Assembly: GCA_025612245.1 (NCBI GenBank) | Contig: JAAXKQ010000002.1 | Coordinates: forward strand, 62,001-126,000 | Origin: Ignavibacteria bacterium | Lineage (GTDB): Bacteria; Bacteroidota; Ignavibacteria; Ignavibacteriales; SURF-24 | Length of the DNA: 64,000 bases | Direction of reading: 5' to 3' | Shown: positions 34,237-43,356 of the stretch, one piece after another | How positions within the stretch are numbered: position 1 is the first letter of the stretch | How the letters are laid out: each line of letters starts with the position of its first letter | The notes under the pieces: model-generated | Seen by the model: only the letters and a program-made list of their open reading frames with translations | Databases searched by the model: none | What the model was told of the DNA's origin: nothing | Made by a program: the position numbers and the translations under genes

Positions 34237-35643
34237 ATGATGACGGAAAATAATTCTTCTGTTCTTACGGCCTCCCGGAATGAAAAGGTAAAGAAGACCG
34301 CGCTTTTAATTACAACAATAACCGCCTTTACCACCCCTTTTATGAGCTCAAGCATAAACATTGCGCTTCCTGCAATCGGTAAGGAATTTATGCTCAACGC
34401 CGTATTATTAAGCTGGGTTGCAAGCTCATTCCTGCTTTCTGCCGCTGTATTGCTCGTTCCCTTTGGTAAGCTTGCCGACATATACGGAAGAAAAAAGCTC
34501 TTCATGGTTGGTGTTATAATATATACTGCGGCTTCACTTTTCTGTGCCCTTTCACCAACGGTTTTACTTCTAATTGCCTTTCGAATAATCCAGGGCATTG
34601 GCAGCGCGCTCGTCTTTGGAACCGCCGTGGCAATCCTGAGCTCGGTTTACCCGCCGGGAGAAAGAGGCAGGGCACTTGGCATTAACGTATCAGTTACCTA
34701 TCTGGGCCTTTCAATTGGTCCTTTCCTCGGGGGAGTGCTGACGCAGAACCTCGGCTGGCGGAGCCTGTTTTATGTTAACGTCCCGCTTGGAATTATTGTC
34801 ATCTTTCTTGTACTTGCAAGGCTCAAGGGAGAATGGGCCGAGGCCAGGGGTGAGAAGTTTGACGCCGGGGGATCGGTTATCTTATGCCTGGCGCTCGTGG
34901 CGCTTATGTACGGATTTACTCTCCTGCCATCTATAAATGGGAGTATTCTTCTGTTGTTTGCAATTGCCGGATTTTTAATTTTTATTAGGTGGGAGTCGCG
35001 TGCTGAAAGCCCGGTCTTGAACCTCAGGCTTTTCAGCAACAATACGGTTTTCATGTTTTCCAACGCGGCGGCACTAATAAACTACAGCGCTACCTTTGCA
35101 ATTGGATTTCTCCTGAGCCTTTACCTGCAGTACATCAAGGCTTTTACGCCGCAGAGGGCGGGGCTTGTTCTGGTTGCACAGCCTGTGGTTATGATGCTCG
35201 TTTCCCCTTTTGCAGGAAGGCTTTCCGACAGGGTTGAGCCGGGAGTGCTTGCCTCAATTGGAATGGGACTTCTTACGCTGGGGCTTTTTGTCCTTGCATT
35301 TATTTCAGCCCTTACGCCCACGGGCTACATTATCTTGGCACTCCTGGTAATTGGAATAGGTTTCGGGCTTTTTACTTCGCCGAACACAAATGCCATAATG
35401 AGCTCAGTGGAAAAGAAACTCTACGGCGTGGCCTCGGCTACGCTTGCAACAATGCGCCTTACCGGGCAGATGCTGAGTATGGCGATATCCATAATGGTTT
35501 TCTCAGTTGTAATCGGAAACATAAGAATTACGCCTGAATATTACGGATTGTTTCTCTACAGCGTAAAGATGCTCTTTGCCGCTTTTTCAGTGCTTTGCCT
35601 TCTGGGAGTCTTTGCCTCGCTGAAAAGAGGAAAATTAAGGTAG
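34237..35643 (+). CDS. MFS drug exporter, 14-helix DHA2-type
   Basis: 468 residues with 14 predicted membrane helices. Motif A reads GKLADIYGRKKLF, motif C-type helix GINVSVTYLGLSIGPFLGG, and NLGWRSLFYVNVPLG is the usual helix 5/6 junction of the DHA2 (EmrB/QacA) family, which exports drugs and other hydrophobic compounds with H+ exchange. There is no partner membrane-fusion protein next to it. It starts a plus-strand run that continues through the prenyltransferase, DUF4440 and SNF2 genes with gaps of about 50-70 bases. Confidence 0.9.
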   Translation: MMTENNSSVLTASRNEKVKKTALLITTITAFTTPFMSSSINIALPAIGKEFMLNAVLLSWVASSFLLSAAVLLVPFGKLADIYGRKKLFMVGVIIYTAASLFCALSPTVLLLIAFRIIQGIGSALVFGTAVAILSSVYPPGERGRALGINVSVTYLGLSIGPFLGGVLTQNLGWRSLFYVNVPLGIIVIFLVLARLKGEWAEARGEKFDAGGSVILCLALVALMYGFTLLPSINGSILLLFAIAGFLIFIRWESRAESPVLNLRLFSNNTVFMFSNAAALINYSATFAIGFLLSLYLQYIKAFTPQRAGLVLVAQPVVMMLVSPFAGRLSDRVEPGVLASIGMGLLTLGLFVLAFISALTPTGYIILALLVIGIGFGLFTSPNTNAIMSSVEKKLYGVASATLATMRLTGQMLSMAISIMVFSVVIGNIRITPEYYGLFLYSVKMLFAAFSVLCLLGVFASLKRGKLR

Positions 35644-35691
35644 AGAGAGGAATTGTCAGTGTAGAATAAAAGCAACAGAAAACGGGGTTTT

Positions 35692-36648
35692 ATGGCCTTA
35701 AGACTGAAGAACAAGAGTTTTATTAGGGATAAGCTCATCTCCTGGATAAAAATTATACGCATTCAGTTCTATCCCATGACTTTTATTGCCTACAGCCTTG
35801 GCTCGGCTGCCGCGCTATTTCTCCCCGGGGGCGCATTTAACCCCGTGGCGTACTTCTGGGGCTACACACTCCTTTTTTTTATTGAGCTGCTTACTATACT
35901 ACTGAATGAATACTTTGACTTTGCGACAGATAAGCTAAACAAGAATTTCAGCCTCTTTACGGGCGGGACAAGAATGCTTGTTGAAGGGAAAATCACCAAG
36001 GGTGAAATTCAGGCTGCCTCAGGCATTGTAAGCTTACTTGTTTTGATAAATTCTTATCTTTTGCTTAAAAGCACTCCTGCTTTTTCACACTGGCTTGTTT
36101 TAACGATGATTTCTGTAAGCCTGGTTCTTGGCGTCGGCTATACCGCGCCCCCTCTTAAATTCTGCTACAGGGGCCTGGGTGAACTTACCGTCAGCGCTAC
36201 GCACAGCCCGGTTGTAATTATGTGCGGATTTATATTCCAGGAAGGAAGGTGGAATTACCCGCTGCCGTGGCTTTTAAGCATACCGCTTTTCTTTGCAGTC
36301 ATGGGTGCAATAACGCTTGCCGGCATACCGGATTACAGTGCCGATGTGAGGGTCGCAAAAAGAACAATTCCCGTCCTGCTCGGGCCCAGAAAGGCTGCCA
36401 TGCTTTCAATTGTATTTACTGCCATGGCGGCAGCGGCATACCTGGTACTCTGGCAGTACGAGGTTATTAGAGGTCTTGCGGGAACTGCGGTGCTGCTTGT
36501 GCTTTTTCACGCCCTTATTCTCTGGCTTAATGTGTACAGGCTTATTAAATCAAATGACTTCGACCGCAGGATAAATTCCATTATGCAGATTGCCCTTAGC
36601 TATATAATCTGGTTCGGTATAATTCCGCTTGCATATTATTTATTGTAA
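35692..36648 (+). CDS. UbiA-family prenyltransferase
   Basis: 318 residues and about 8-9 membrane helices. Both Asp-rich diphosphate sites are present: NEYFDFATDKLNK and IPDYSADVRVAKRT. The first motif, with NxxxDxxxD spacing, and KRTIPVLLG resemble MenA-like or digeranylgeranyl-type prenyltransferases. It attaches an isoprenyl chain to an acceptor in the membrane. Without other menaquinone genes here the acceptor cannot be named. It lies 48 bases after the MFS exporter. Confidence 0.85.
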   Translation: MALRLKNKSFIRDKLISWIKIIRIQFYPMTFIAYSLGSAAALFLPGGAFNPVAYFWGYTLLFFIELLTILLNEYFDFATDKLNKNFSLFTGGTRMLVEGKITKGEIQAASGIVSLLVLINSYLLLKSTPAFSHWLVLTMISVSLVLGVGYTAPPLKFCYRGLGELTVSATHSPVVIMCGFIFQEGRWNYPLPWLLSIPLFFAVMGAITLAGIPDYSADVRVAKRTIPVLLGPRKAAMLSIVFTAMAAAAYLVLWQYEVIRGLAGTAVLLVLFHALILWLNVYRLIKSNDFDRRINSIMQIALSYIIWFGIIPLAYYLL

Positions 36649-36697
36649 CAATTAGTCGAATTTTTGTGGGATTTCTCAGGAAAAAAAGGGGGATATT

Positions 36698-37159
36698 ATG
36701 AAGTTACTTGCTGCGGTTTTGCTGTCGATTATTTTTCCCTGCGGAGCCTTCTGCCAGGAGACGCTTCAGAAAGAAAGGGACCTACTTATCAGGACCGACC
36801 TTGAATTTTCCAGGCTTTCAGAGGAAAAGGGATCAAATGAGGCTTTCCTCACTTTTGCCTCCGACAGCGCGGTTCTGCTCAGGAAGAATAGCTCCCCGGT
36901 TGAAGGGAGGATTGCCATTTCACAAATGCTCAGAGAGCACCCCGACACCTCATTTACGCTCAGCTGGAAGCCCATGTTTTCTGAAGTGGCTCTTTCAGGA
37001 GAACTCGGTTATACTTACGGCATCTATGAGGTAAGAAGCCGCGGGGGAATAAAAACTATTGGTGAAGGAACTTACGTTACAATCTGGAAAAAGGACAGGC
37101 AGGGAAACTGGAAATTCGTGCTCGACGCGGGTAACGAAGGGCTGGGGCCCAAGAAATAA
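36698..37159 (+). CDS. Exported DUF4440 (NTF2-like) protein
   Basis: 153 residues. A signal peptide ends near GAFCQ. The mature part is an NTF2-like domain of DUF4440 type: RDLLIRTDLEFSRLSEEKG, AFLTFASDSAVLL, GYTYGIYEVRSR and a C-terminal strand IWKKDRQGNWKFVLDAGN. The fold usually forms a small hydrophobic pocket; no catalytic residues are assignable. AAGGGGG precedes the ATG at 36698. Confidence 0.85.
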   Translation: MKLLAAVLLSIIFPCGAFCQETLQKERDLLIRTDLEFSRLSEEKGSNEAFLTFASDSAVLLRKNSSPVEGRIAISQMLREHPDTSFTLSWKPMFSEVALSGELGYTYGIYEVRSRGGIKTIGEGTYVTIWKKDRQGNWKFVLDAGNEGLGPKK

Positions 37160-37226
37160 ATTTGACCACTAATTATTTCAGTTATTCTCTATCTTTATAA
37201 GGAAAGGTAATCTTTATGAGGATAAG

Positions 37227-40200
37227 GTGGCAAGAAACGAGTTTGGAAGGACCTGGTGGGGCAACGCATGGATTGAGGCACTGGAAAAAGGCGGCGTCGA
37301 CAAGGAAAAACTTGAAGAGGCTAAGGCCAGTGCCGCAAAGGGAAACGTAAAGGAAATTAAAATTAAAAACCGTGAAATACGGGCTTTTGTGCTGGACCAG
37401 CAGGAGACCTATGAGCCGAAGATAAGCCTGATTGAATTTAGCGAGGAAGAAAAAAAAGAGGTACTGAATATCATAAAGGGAAACCCCGCCCTTGCTTCCG
37501 GGCTCAGCCTGGGCAGGCTTCCTGAGGGAATACTGGATTTGATGAAGGATGAGGGAATTCCGCTTTTTCCCACAAGCTGGCAGCGCGTTACCTCTTCCTG
37601 CACATGCCAGGACAGTGAGAACCCATGCCTCCACCGCATGGCAGCCTACTTCCTGATTGCAAACGAGGTGGATAAAAATCCCTTTATACTCTTTAACCTG
37701 CGGGGTATCAGTACGGAGTGGATGATGGGAAAACTGGGCCTTGTTGCCATTGAAGAGATAAACAGGGAGGATGAGGAATTTACACCTTATGAAAAACTAA
37801 AGGCAGGAGCCCCGCTGCCGGAAGAAACAGAACCCGATCTTTCCTTTGATGACCTCAACATCAGGTCTCTTTTTACGCTCCTACCCGACAGCCCCCTTTT
37901 TTACAACGAGGGAAACTTTAAGCTCATGCTTATTGAAAAATATAAGTCGCTTGCCTCGTATGCAGAAACCATCAGCATTGAAGACGAAATAAATCCCGCT
38001 CTAAAGCGCCTTGAGATTTATATGACCTTCCAGGGCAAAAAGCCCGGAACAGGCAATGACCCGGAAGAAGAGCCCTCTTTTTTGTTTTCACCCGAGACCT
38101 ACATTCAGGGCATTAAAACGCAGGATGACCAGCTTACGGTTAATATACCTGTCCTGTCCCCTTCGGGGCCCGAGCTTCAGAAAAGGAAAATGAAGGTTGC
38201 AGGCAGAACGGAGGTGATGAATTACTTCCTTTCACTTCCGCTGGAGCTTTCTAAAGAAAGCTCATCCCGCTCTGTAAGGTTCTTAAATCTTGCCTCATCC
38301 ATTGCGCTTGCGCTGGTCAGGACATTTTCTTTTGTCCCCGAGCTCAAGCTTTTTGAGGATAACAGCTTTTCAATACACTTTATACCCCTTATACATGACG
38401 AAAAGACGCGCGCGGCAATGGACCTCTTAAAGCATCTGGCCCCTGAAAACTTCATGTTCGGCAAAAACGGCCGGGAAGTATATAAAGAGCCCGGGAACTT
38501 CATACTTCAGGAATTTATAACATACATAGTGCACCAGCAGGAGGCCAGGCTGGGGCGGAATTTCTACTTCAGCGACCGGAAGATCTACAACGCCTTTTTC
38601 AAGGGGGAGAGGTTTAAGCCCGAAAGGTTTGAAGAGGAAAGCTACGCAAAGGCGGTACTGGACTGGCTTGAAAGGCTGGCATTTAGAAAAAGGGCTCTTC
38701 AGCCGGCAGTTGTGGTAAAAAGTCTCTCGGCCGACAAGTATTCCCTACAGGTTGAAATATGGGACAGGAGAAATGAAAACTCAAAGCCCCTCCCCTTCCA
38801 AATGCTCTTTGAACAGGAGGACAGGCTTCGGGGAATTGAAAGTGAAGTAATCAGAACGGAAACGTTGCGCGAGATTAAAATTGCCGGAGAATATTTCCCG
38901 CAGCTTAATACGATTCTGAACAGCCGCGGTAGTGAATGCGGAGTTTTAACTTCCGAGGAAATATTTGACTTTATTACGAGGACCTCAGACATACTGAAGC
39001 TCCTGGGGCTCAAGGTTATACTGCCTGAAAACATTAAGGATCTGGCTGAACCAAAACTCATACTGACTGCAAGGGACAGGAGCCATCATGATTCACTGAC
39101 CTATTTTTCGCTCAAGGATGTACTTGAATTCCAGTGGGAAGTTGCAATAGGCAGCAGTGTAATCTCAGCCGAGGAATTCAGGAAGATGGCCGAGTCCTCA
39201 AGAGGAATCGTAAAGCTTAAGGAAAGCTACTTTCTCCTGGATCCGGAGAAAGCACAGACAATGCTAGGCGAGATCAACCGGAAGCCCGGGGATTTTGCCC
39301 CGCGGGATATACTTCAGACCTTTCTTACAGGCGAGTTCCAGGGCAAAAAGTTCATTCCGGACGAAGGAGTTACAAAAAAACTTGGCGAACTCTTAAAGGC
39401 CGGTGAGGAAGTCGGCTACCCCGAGAGCCTGCGGACCAGGCTCCGTCCCTACCAGCAGGCAGGATTCAGGTGGCTTTATACAAACCTTACAAAAGGCTTT
39501 GGCTGCTGCCTGGCCGATGACATGGGACTTGGTAAGACCGTGCAGGTAATTGCGCTTATTCTAAGGTTTAAGGAAGAAGGAAAGCTCGATAAGCCTGCTC
39601 TTGTCATCTGTCCGACTACGGTTGTCGGCAACTGGTACAAGGAACTCACGAGGTTTGCGCCAACACTAAAGGTTTTTATTTATCATGGCTCTCAAAGAAG
39701 GCTTACGCTTAAAAATGCGGACGTCGTAGTTACGAGCTACGGCACGCTGAGAAGTGACGAGGAAAAGTTCGGGAAGTATTCCTGGACTTTTGGAATCATT
39801 GACGAAGCACAGAATATCAAAAATCCCGATGCCGCACAGACTAGGGCCGTTAAATCCATCAGCGCAAAAAACCGTGTTGCAGTGAGCGGCACACCCGTAC
39901 AAAACAGGATGACCGAGCTCTGGAGCATATTTGACTATATAAATAACGGCTACCTTGGCAGCCTTGGCAGCTTTAAGAAAAACTTTTCCGTGCCGATTGA
40001 AAAATACAGGGATAAAGACATGATATCGAGGCTTAAGAAAATTACATCGCCTTTTATCTTAAGGCGCCTCAAGACGGATGAAACCATAATTAAGGACCTG
40101 CCCGATAAAATAGTTTTTGACGAGTACTGCTACCTTACAAAGGACCAGACCGTGCTTTATGAAAGCGTGGTCAAGTCAGCTCTCAGTGAACTGAAGCTGA

Positions 40201-40859
40201 ATAAGGGAGCTTCAAGAACAGGCGCAATCTTTAAGCTCATTACGGAACTTAAACAGATCTGCAACCACCCTTCACAGTTTACGAAAGAGGAAGACTACAG
40301 GAAGGATCTATCGGGTAAATCCGAAAAAACAGTTGAGCTCCTGGAGAAAATGCTCCGTCAGGAAGAGAAAATTCTCATCTTTACGCAGTATAAGGAGATG
40401 GGTGACATACTTAAGAGCATGATTAGGAGTGACTTAAAGCAGGAGGCATTTTTCTTTCACGGCTCTCTTACAAGAAGCCAGAGGGATAAGATGGTTGCAG
40501 GTTTCCAGGAAAAGCCGGACAATAAGATAATGATTGTCTCGCTTAAGGCAGGCGGAACCGGTCTTAACCTTACGGCTGCCGCAAGAGTAATTCATTACGA
40601 CCTCTGGTGGAACCCCGCCGTGGAAGCACAGGCAACCGACAGGGCCTACCGCATTGGACAGCATAAAAATGTTACCGTACACCGGCTTATTACACTGGGG
40701 ACCTTTGAGGAGAAGATAGACGACATGATAAAGCAGAAAAAAGAGCTCTCTGAGCTTACGGTTGCAGTAGGAGAAAGCTGGATTACGGAGCTTCCGGAAA
40801 GAGAACTTAAAAAGATATTCAGCCTCCAGGGGCGCTCCTTTGAAGCCGGGGGATTTTAA
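37227..40859 (+). CDS. SWIM zinc-finger SNF2-family DNA translocase
   Basis: 1,210 residues, GTG start with GAGG five bases upstream. The N-terminus (FGRTWWGNAWIEALE) is the conserved start of bacterial SWIM proteins. The SWIM ligands follow: Cys125, Cys127, Cys134 and His136 (CTCQDSENPCLH). A long alpha-helical middle region (about 150-730) leads to the SNF2 core: DDMGLGKT near 764-771, DEAQ near 858-861, SGTPVQNRM, and motifs V/VI in SLKAGGTGLNLTAA and ATDRAYRIGQ. In many genomes the SWIM part and the helicase are separate genes; here they are fused. Probably remodels or translocates on DNA. No methylase, nuclease or phage-defence partner is adjacent. Confidence 0.93.
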   Translation: MARNEFGRTWWGNAWIEALEKGGVDKEKLEEAKASAAKGNVKEIKIKNREIRAFVLDQQETYEPKISLIEFSEEEKKEVLNIIKGNPALASGLSLGRLPEGILDLMKDEGIPLFPTSWQRVTSSCTCQDSENPCLHRMAAYFLIANEVDKNPFILFNLRGISTEWMMGKLGLVAIEEINREDEEFTPYEKLKAGAPLPEETEPDLSFDDLNIRSLFTLLPDSPLFYNEGNFKLMLIEKYKSLASYAETISIEDEINPALKRLEIYMTFQGKKPGTGNDPEEEPSFLFSPETYIQGIKTQDDQLTVNIPVLSPSGPELQKRKMKVAGRTEVMNYFLSLPLELSKESSSRSVRFLNLASSIALALVRTFSFVPELKLFEDNSFSIHFIPLIHDEKTRAAMDLLKHLAPENFMFGKNGREVYKEPGNFILQEFITYIVHQQEARLGRNFYFSDRKIYNAFFKGERFKPERFEEESYAKAVLDWLERLAFRKRALQPAVVVKSLSADKYSLQVEIWDRRNENSKPLPFQMLFEQEDRLRGIESEVIRTETLREIKIAGEYFPQLNTILNSRGSECGVLTSEEIFDFITRTSDILKLLGLKVILPENIKDLAEPKLILTARDRSHHDSLTYFSLKDVLEFQWEVAIGSSVISAEEFRKMAESSRGIVKLKESYFLLDPEKAQTMLGEINRKPGDFAPRDILQTFLTGEFQGKKFIPDEGVTKKLGELLKAGEEVGYPESLRTRLRPYQQAGFRWLYTNLTKGFGCCLADDMGLGKTVQVIALILRFKEEGKLDKPALVICPTTVVGNWYKELTRFAPTLKVFIYHGSQRRLTLKNADVVVTSYGTLRSDEEKFGKYSWTFGIIDEAQNIKNPDAAQTRAVKSISAKNRVAVSGTPVQNRMTELWSIFDYINNGYLGSLGSFKKNFSVPIEKYRDKDMISRLKKITSPFILRRLKTDETIIKDLPDKIVFDEYCYLTKDQTVLYESVVKSALSELKLNKGASRTGAIFKLITELKQICNHPSQFTKEEDYRKDLSGKSEKTVELLEKMLRQEEKILIFTQYKEMGDILKSMIRSDLKQEAFFFHGSLTRSQRDKMVAGFQEKPDNKIMIVSLKAGGTGLNLTAAARVIHYDLWWNPAVEAQATDRAYRIGQHKNVTVHRLITLGTFEEKIDDMIKQKKELSELTVAVGESWITELPERELKKIFSLQGRSFEAGGF

Positions 40860-40903
40860 TTTATCAGGAACATTCCTTATCTTTGCTTCAAAATGGCTTA
40901 AAT

Positions 40904-41332
40904 ATGAAGGCTGCGGAAATAAAAAACATCATCCTTTCTAAGGCACTGCTTCTTCTACTTTTTCTTCCGGCCTTACTTTCGGCTCAGGAGAGGGTCCCGG
41001 GGGAATATGAGGCGTGTTTTAATTCCGTGCTTCAGGATTCCGCCATGGGCGATACGTGCCTTAACATACAGCTTAATGATGACAACTCATATAGCCTTCA
41101 GGTAAAATATCCTTCTGAGATCAGGACTGAAAACGGCTCGTGGCGCCTGGAAGGGAACACATTTCTGCTTACGCCTTATAACAGTTCGGACTATTACGAC
41201 CTTTATGACACTCTTCTGGACAGCCTCCTCAAGGAAAGGAGGCTTGAAGTTAATGGTGAAAACCTGCTGTTATGGCGGTTCCGCAACGGAAGGGCTGTAT
41301 TCCTGAAGAAGGTTAGAAAGTGCAACTGCTGA
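40904..41332 (+). CDS. Hypothetical exported protein
   Basis: 142 residues from the ATG at 40904; a TTG at 40883 adds 7 residues before the signal peptide. The signal peptide (ALLLLLFLPALLSAQE) is followed by a small beta-rich domain (GEYEACFNSVLQDS, YSLQVKYPSEIRTENGSWRL, FLLTPYNSSDYYDLYDTLLD, NGRAVFLKKVRKCNC), which resembles lipocalin-like or NlpE-like META folds by pattern only. It ends with CNC. It follows the SNF2 gene by 44 bases and may share its transcript. Confidence 0.65.
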   Translation: MKAAEIKNIILSKALLLLLFLPALLSAQERVPGEYEACFNSVLQDSAMGDTCLNIQLNDDNSYSLQVKYPSEIRTENGSWRLEGNTFLLTPYNSSDYYDLYDTLLDSLLKERRLEVNGENLLLWRFRNGRAVFLKKVRKCNC

Positions 41333-41459
41333 AAAAAAGTGTCTAAGAGTAAATGGCCGCCGGCGCGGGCAATTCTTAGCGGCAAAAGCTATGCGGTGAG
41401 GCATTTCAAACAATGCTTTTGTTTTTTAAGCTAGGCTTAATTACTTTTGTCTTTTATTT

Positions 41460-43268
41460 TTGGAGAAAAGGTTACAAGGAATCAGTCCGAACAGATATAT
41501 GCAACTAACCCAGGAACAGAAGAACATAATAAACAGCCATGGTGATCTTAAGATCAATGCCGTAGCCGGCTCCGGAAAGACAACCACACTGATTGAATAC
41601 GCCCGAAAGAGAGCAAAGAAAAATGAAAAGCTCCTTTACCTGGCTTTTAACTCATCCGTAAAAAAATACGCACGCGAGAAATTCCTCTCGGAAGGAATGA
41701 AAAACGTAAGGGTTGAAACCGCTCATTCGCTGGCTTTCGACAGCGTGGTTAAAAGAAGCAATTATACCATCGGCAACGGCCTCGGTACCAGCCAGGTCAG
41801 GGACGCACTTTCACTTAACTCGAACAGCCGCGACAGGAATGCGGTTTATATACTTGCAAACCACATTAAAAAGTTTGTCTCCTACTACTGCAACAGCACA
41901 AAGGAGAAGGTGCAGGAACTCGATTACAGCAGCGTGGTAAGCGACCCGGTTGCCAGGGCCTTCGTTAAGACTTATTATGAACAGATCGAGTACGGCACGC
42001 GGCTTCTTCTGACCAAAATGCTGAAGGCTGAGGTGGACATTACGCACGACTTTTATCTCAAGATGTTCCAGCTTAAGGAGCCTTACCTCAAATATGACTA
42101 CATACTCTTTGATGAAGGCCAGGATGCCTCTCCTGCCATGCTCGACGTTTTCCTGAACCAGAAGTCTACCCGCGTCATTGTAGGAGACACTCACCAGCAG
42201 ATCTACGGCTGGCGCTATGCCATTAACTCACTGGAAAACGTGGAAGGCTTTGAAGAAATGTCACTCGGAACCAGTTTCCGTCTGGACAGTGAGATGGCGC
42301 GCCTTGCAATGTCGGTCCTTAAGTGGAAGGAAAACTTCACCAGCTACAGGGAAAACCTCATTACGGGACTTGGGCACAGGAAGGAATTAAAAACCAGGGC
42401 CGTAATTGCACGCACAAACCTGAGGCTGCTAGTAAAGGCAATTTCTCTTGTTACGGGTTTTAGCGGAATAAACAAAATTTATTTTGAAGGAAACCTGAAT
42501 TCCTATATCTTTGCCGGCGAAGGAGCTTCTCTCTACGACGTCCTGAACCTCTCTACGGGCAATCTTCACCTGATACGAGATGAGCTCATAGGAAGGATGA
42601 AAGGAATCGATGAGCTCAAGGAATATGCCGAACAGTCCGAGGAAACCGAGCTCCTGATGCTCATTGACATAGTTGAGGAATACGGGAAAGAACTTCCACG
42701 GCTGATAAAGCTTCTAAAGGAAAGACACCTGCCCGACAGTGAACGCCACAAGGCCGATATGATATTCTCAACCGTGCACCGCTGCAAAGGGATGGAGTAC
42801 GACGAGGTTACGCTTGAAAAGGATTTTATTTCCGAGGAAGCCATCAAAAAGGCAATCAGGAAAGAAGGCATTAAGAATATCGATGCCGCGGGGCTTTCCG
42901 AAGAGATAAACCTCCTTTATGTAGCCATAACACGCACTAAAAGCAGACTGAAGATTCCCGAGGAACTCTTGAGTCCTGATCTCCGGGAGGACCTGCTTTC
43001 CTCGGAAAAACATTTCCTCATCCCTGCTCGTGAAGCCCCGGGAAGGTATTCCCCGGGAATTAATAAAAGCATACTGTTTAAGAAACCGGCTTCCTCAAAC
43101 ATCAGATGGACCCCTGAGATGGATGCCGAACTGGAAAAAAGGGTTTGTAAAAACGTTCCCATGAAGTTTATTGCCGAATATTTCGGCGCAACAAGAAAAG
43201 CGGTTAGAAAACGCCTTGGTGAATTGGACCTGTATGGCAAGTACGACCTGGACGCTGAGAGATACTGA
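41460..43268 (+). CDS. UvrD/FBH1-like superfamily 1 helicase with C-terminal helix-turn-helix
   Basis: 602 residues from a TTG; the ATG at 41499 gives 589 and a start directly at the helicase (MQLTQEQKNIINSHGD). SF1A motifs: I VAGSGKTTTL, II FDEGQDAS, III GDTHQQIYGW, IV SFRLDSEMARLA, V STVHRCKGMEYDEV and VI NLLYVAITRTKS. The compact set without 1B/2B UvrD extensions resembles the FBH1-type helicases found in bacteria and phages. The last ~50 residues form a Myb/SANT-like helix-turn-helix: RWTPEMDAELEKRVCKN...EYFGATRKAVRKRL. Likely works in DNA repair or recombination. No nuclease or RecB-type partner is visible. Confidence 0.85.
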   Translation: MEKRLQGISPNRYMQLTQEQKNIINSHGDLKINAVAGSGKTTTLIEYARKRAKKNEKLLYLAFNSSVKKYAREKFLSEGMKNVRVETAHSLAFDSVVKRSNYTIGNGLGTSQVRDALSLNSNSRDRNAVYILANHIKKFVSYYCNSTKEKVQELDYSSVVSDPVARAFVKTYYEQIEYGTRLLLTKMLKAEVDITHDFYLKMFQLKEPYLKYDYILFDEGQDASPAMLDVFLNQKSTRVIVGDTHQQIYGWRYAINSLENVEGFEEMSLGTSFRLDSEMARLAMSVLKWKENFTSYRENLITGLGHRKELKTRAVIARTNLRLLVKAISLVTGFSGINKIYFEGNLNSYIFAGEGASLYDVLNLSTGNLHLIRDELIGRMKGIDELKEYAEQSEETELLMLIDIVEEYGKELPRLIKLLKERHLPDSERHKADMIFSTVHRCKGMEYDEVTLEKDFISEEAIKKAIRKEGIKNIDAAGLSEEINLLYVAITRTKSRLKIPEELLSPDLREDLLSSEKHFLIPAREAPGRYSPGINKSILFKKPASSNIRWTPEMDAELEKRVCKNVPMKFIAEYFGATRKAVRKRLGELDLYGKYDLDAERY

Positions 43269-43356
43269 TGAAGATGACTGCGGGTATAAAAGCATCCGCT
43301 ACCAGATAATGTGATCCGCATAACCAATTACTATCACTAATTTACGGATAAATAAC

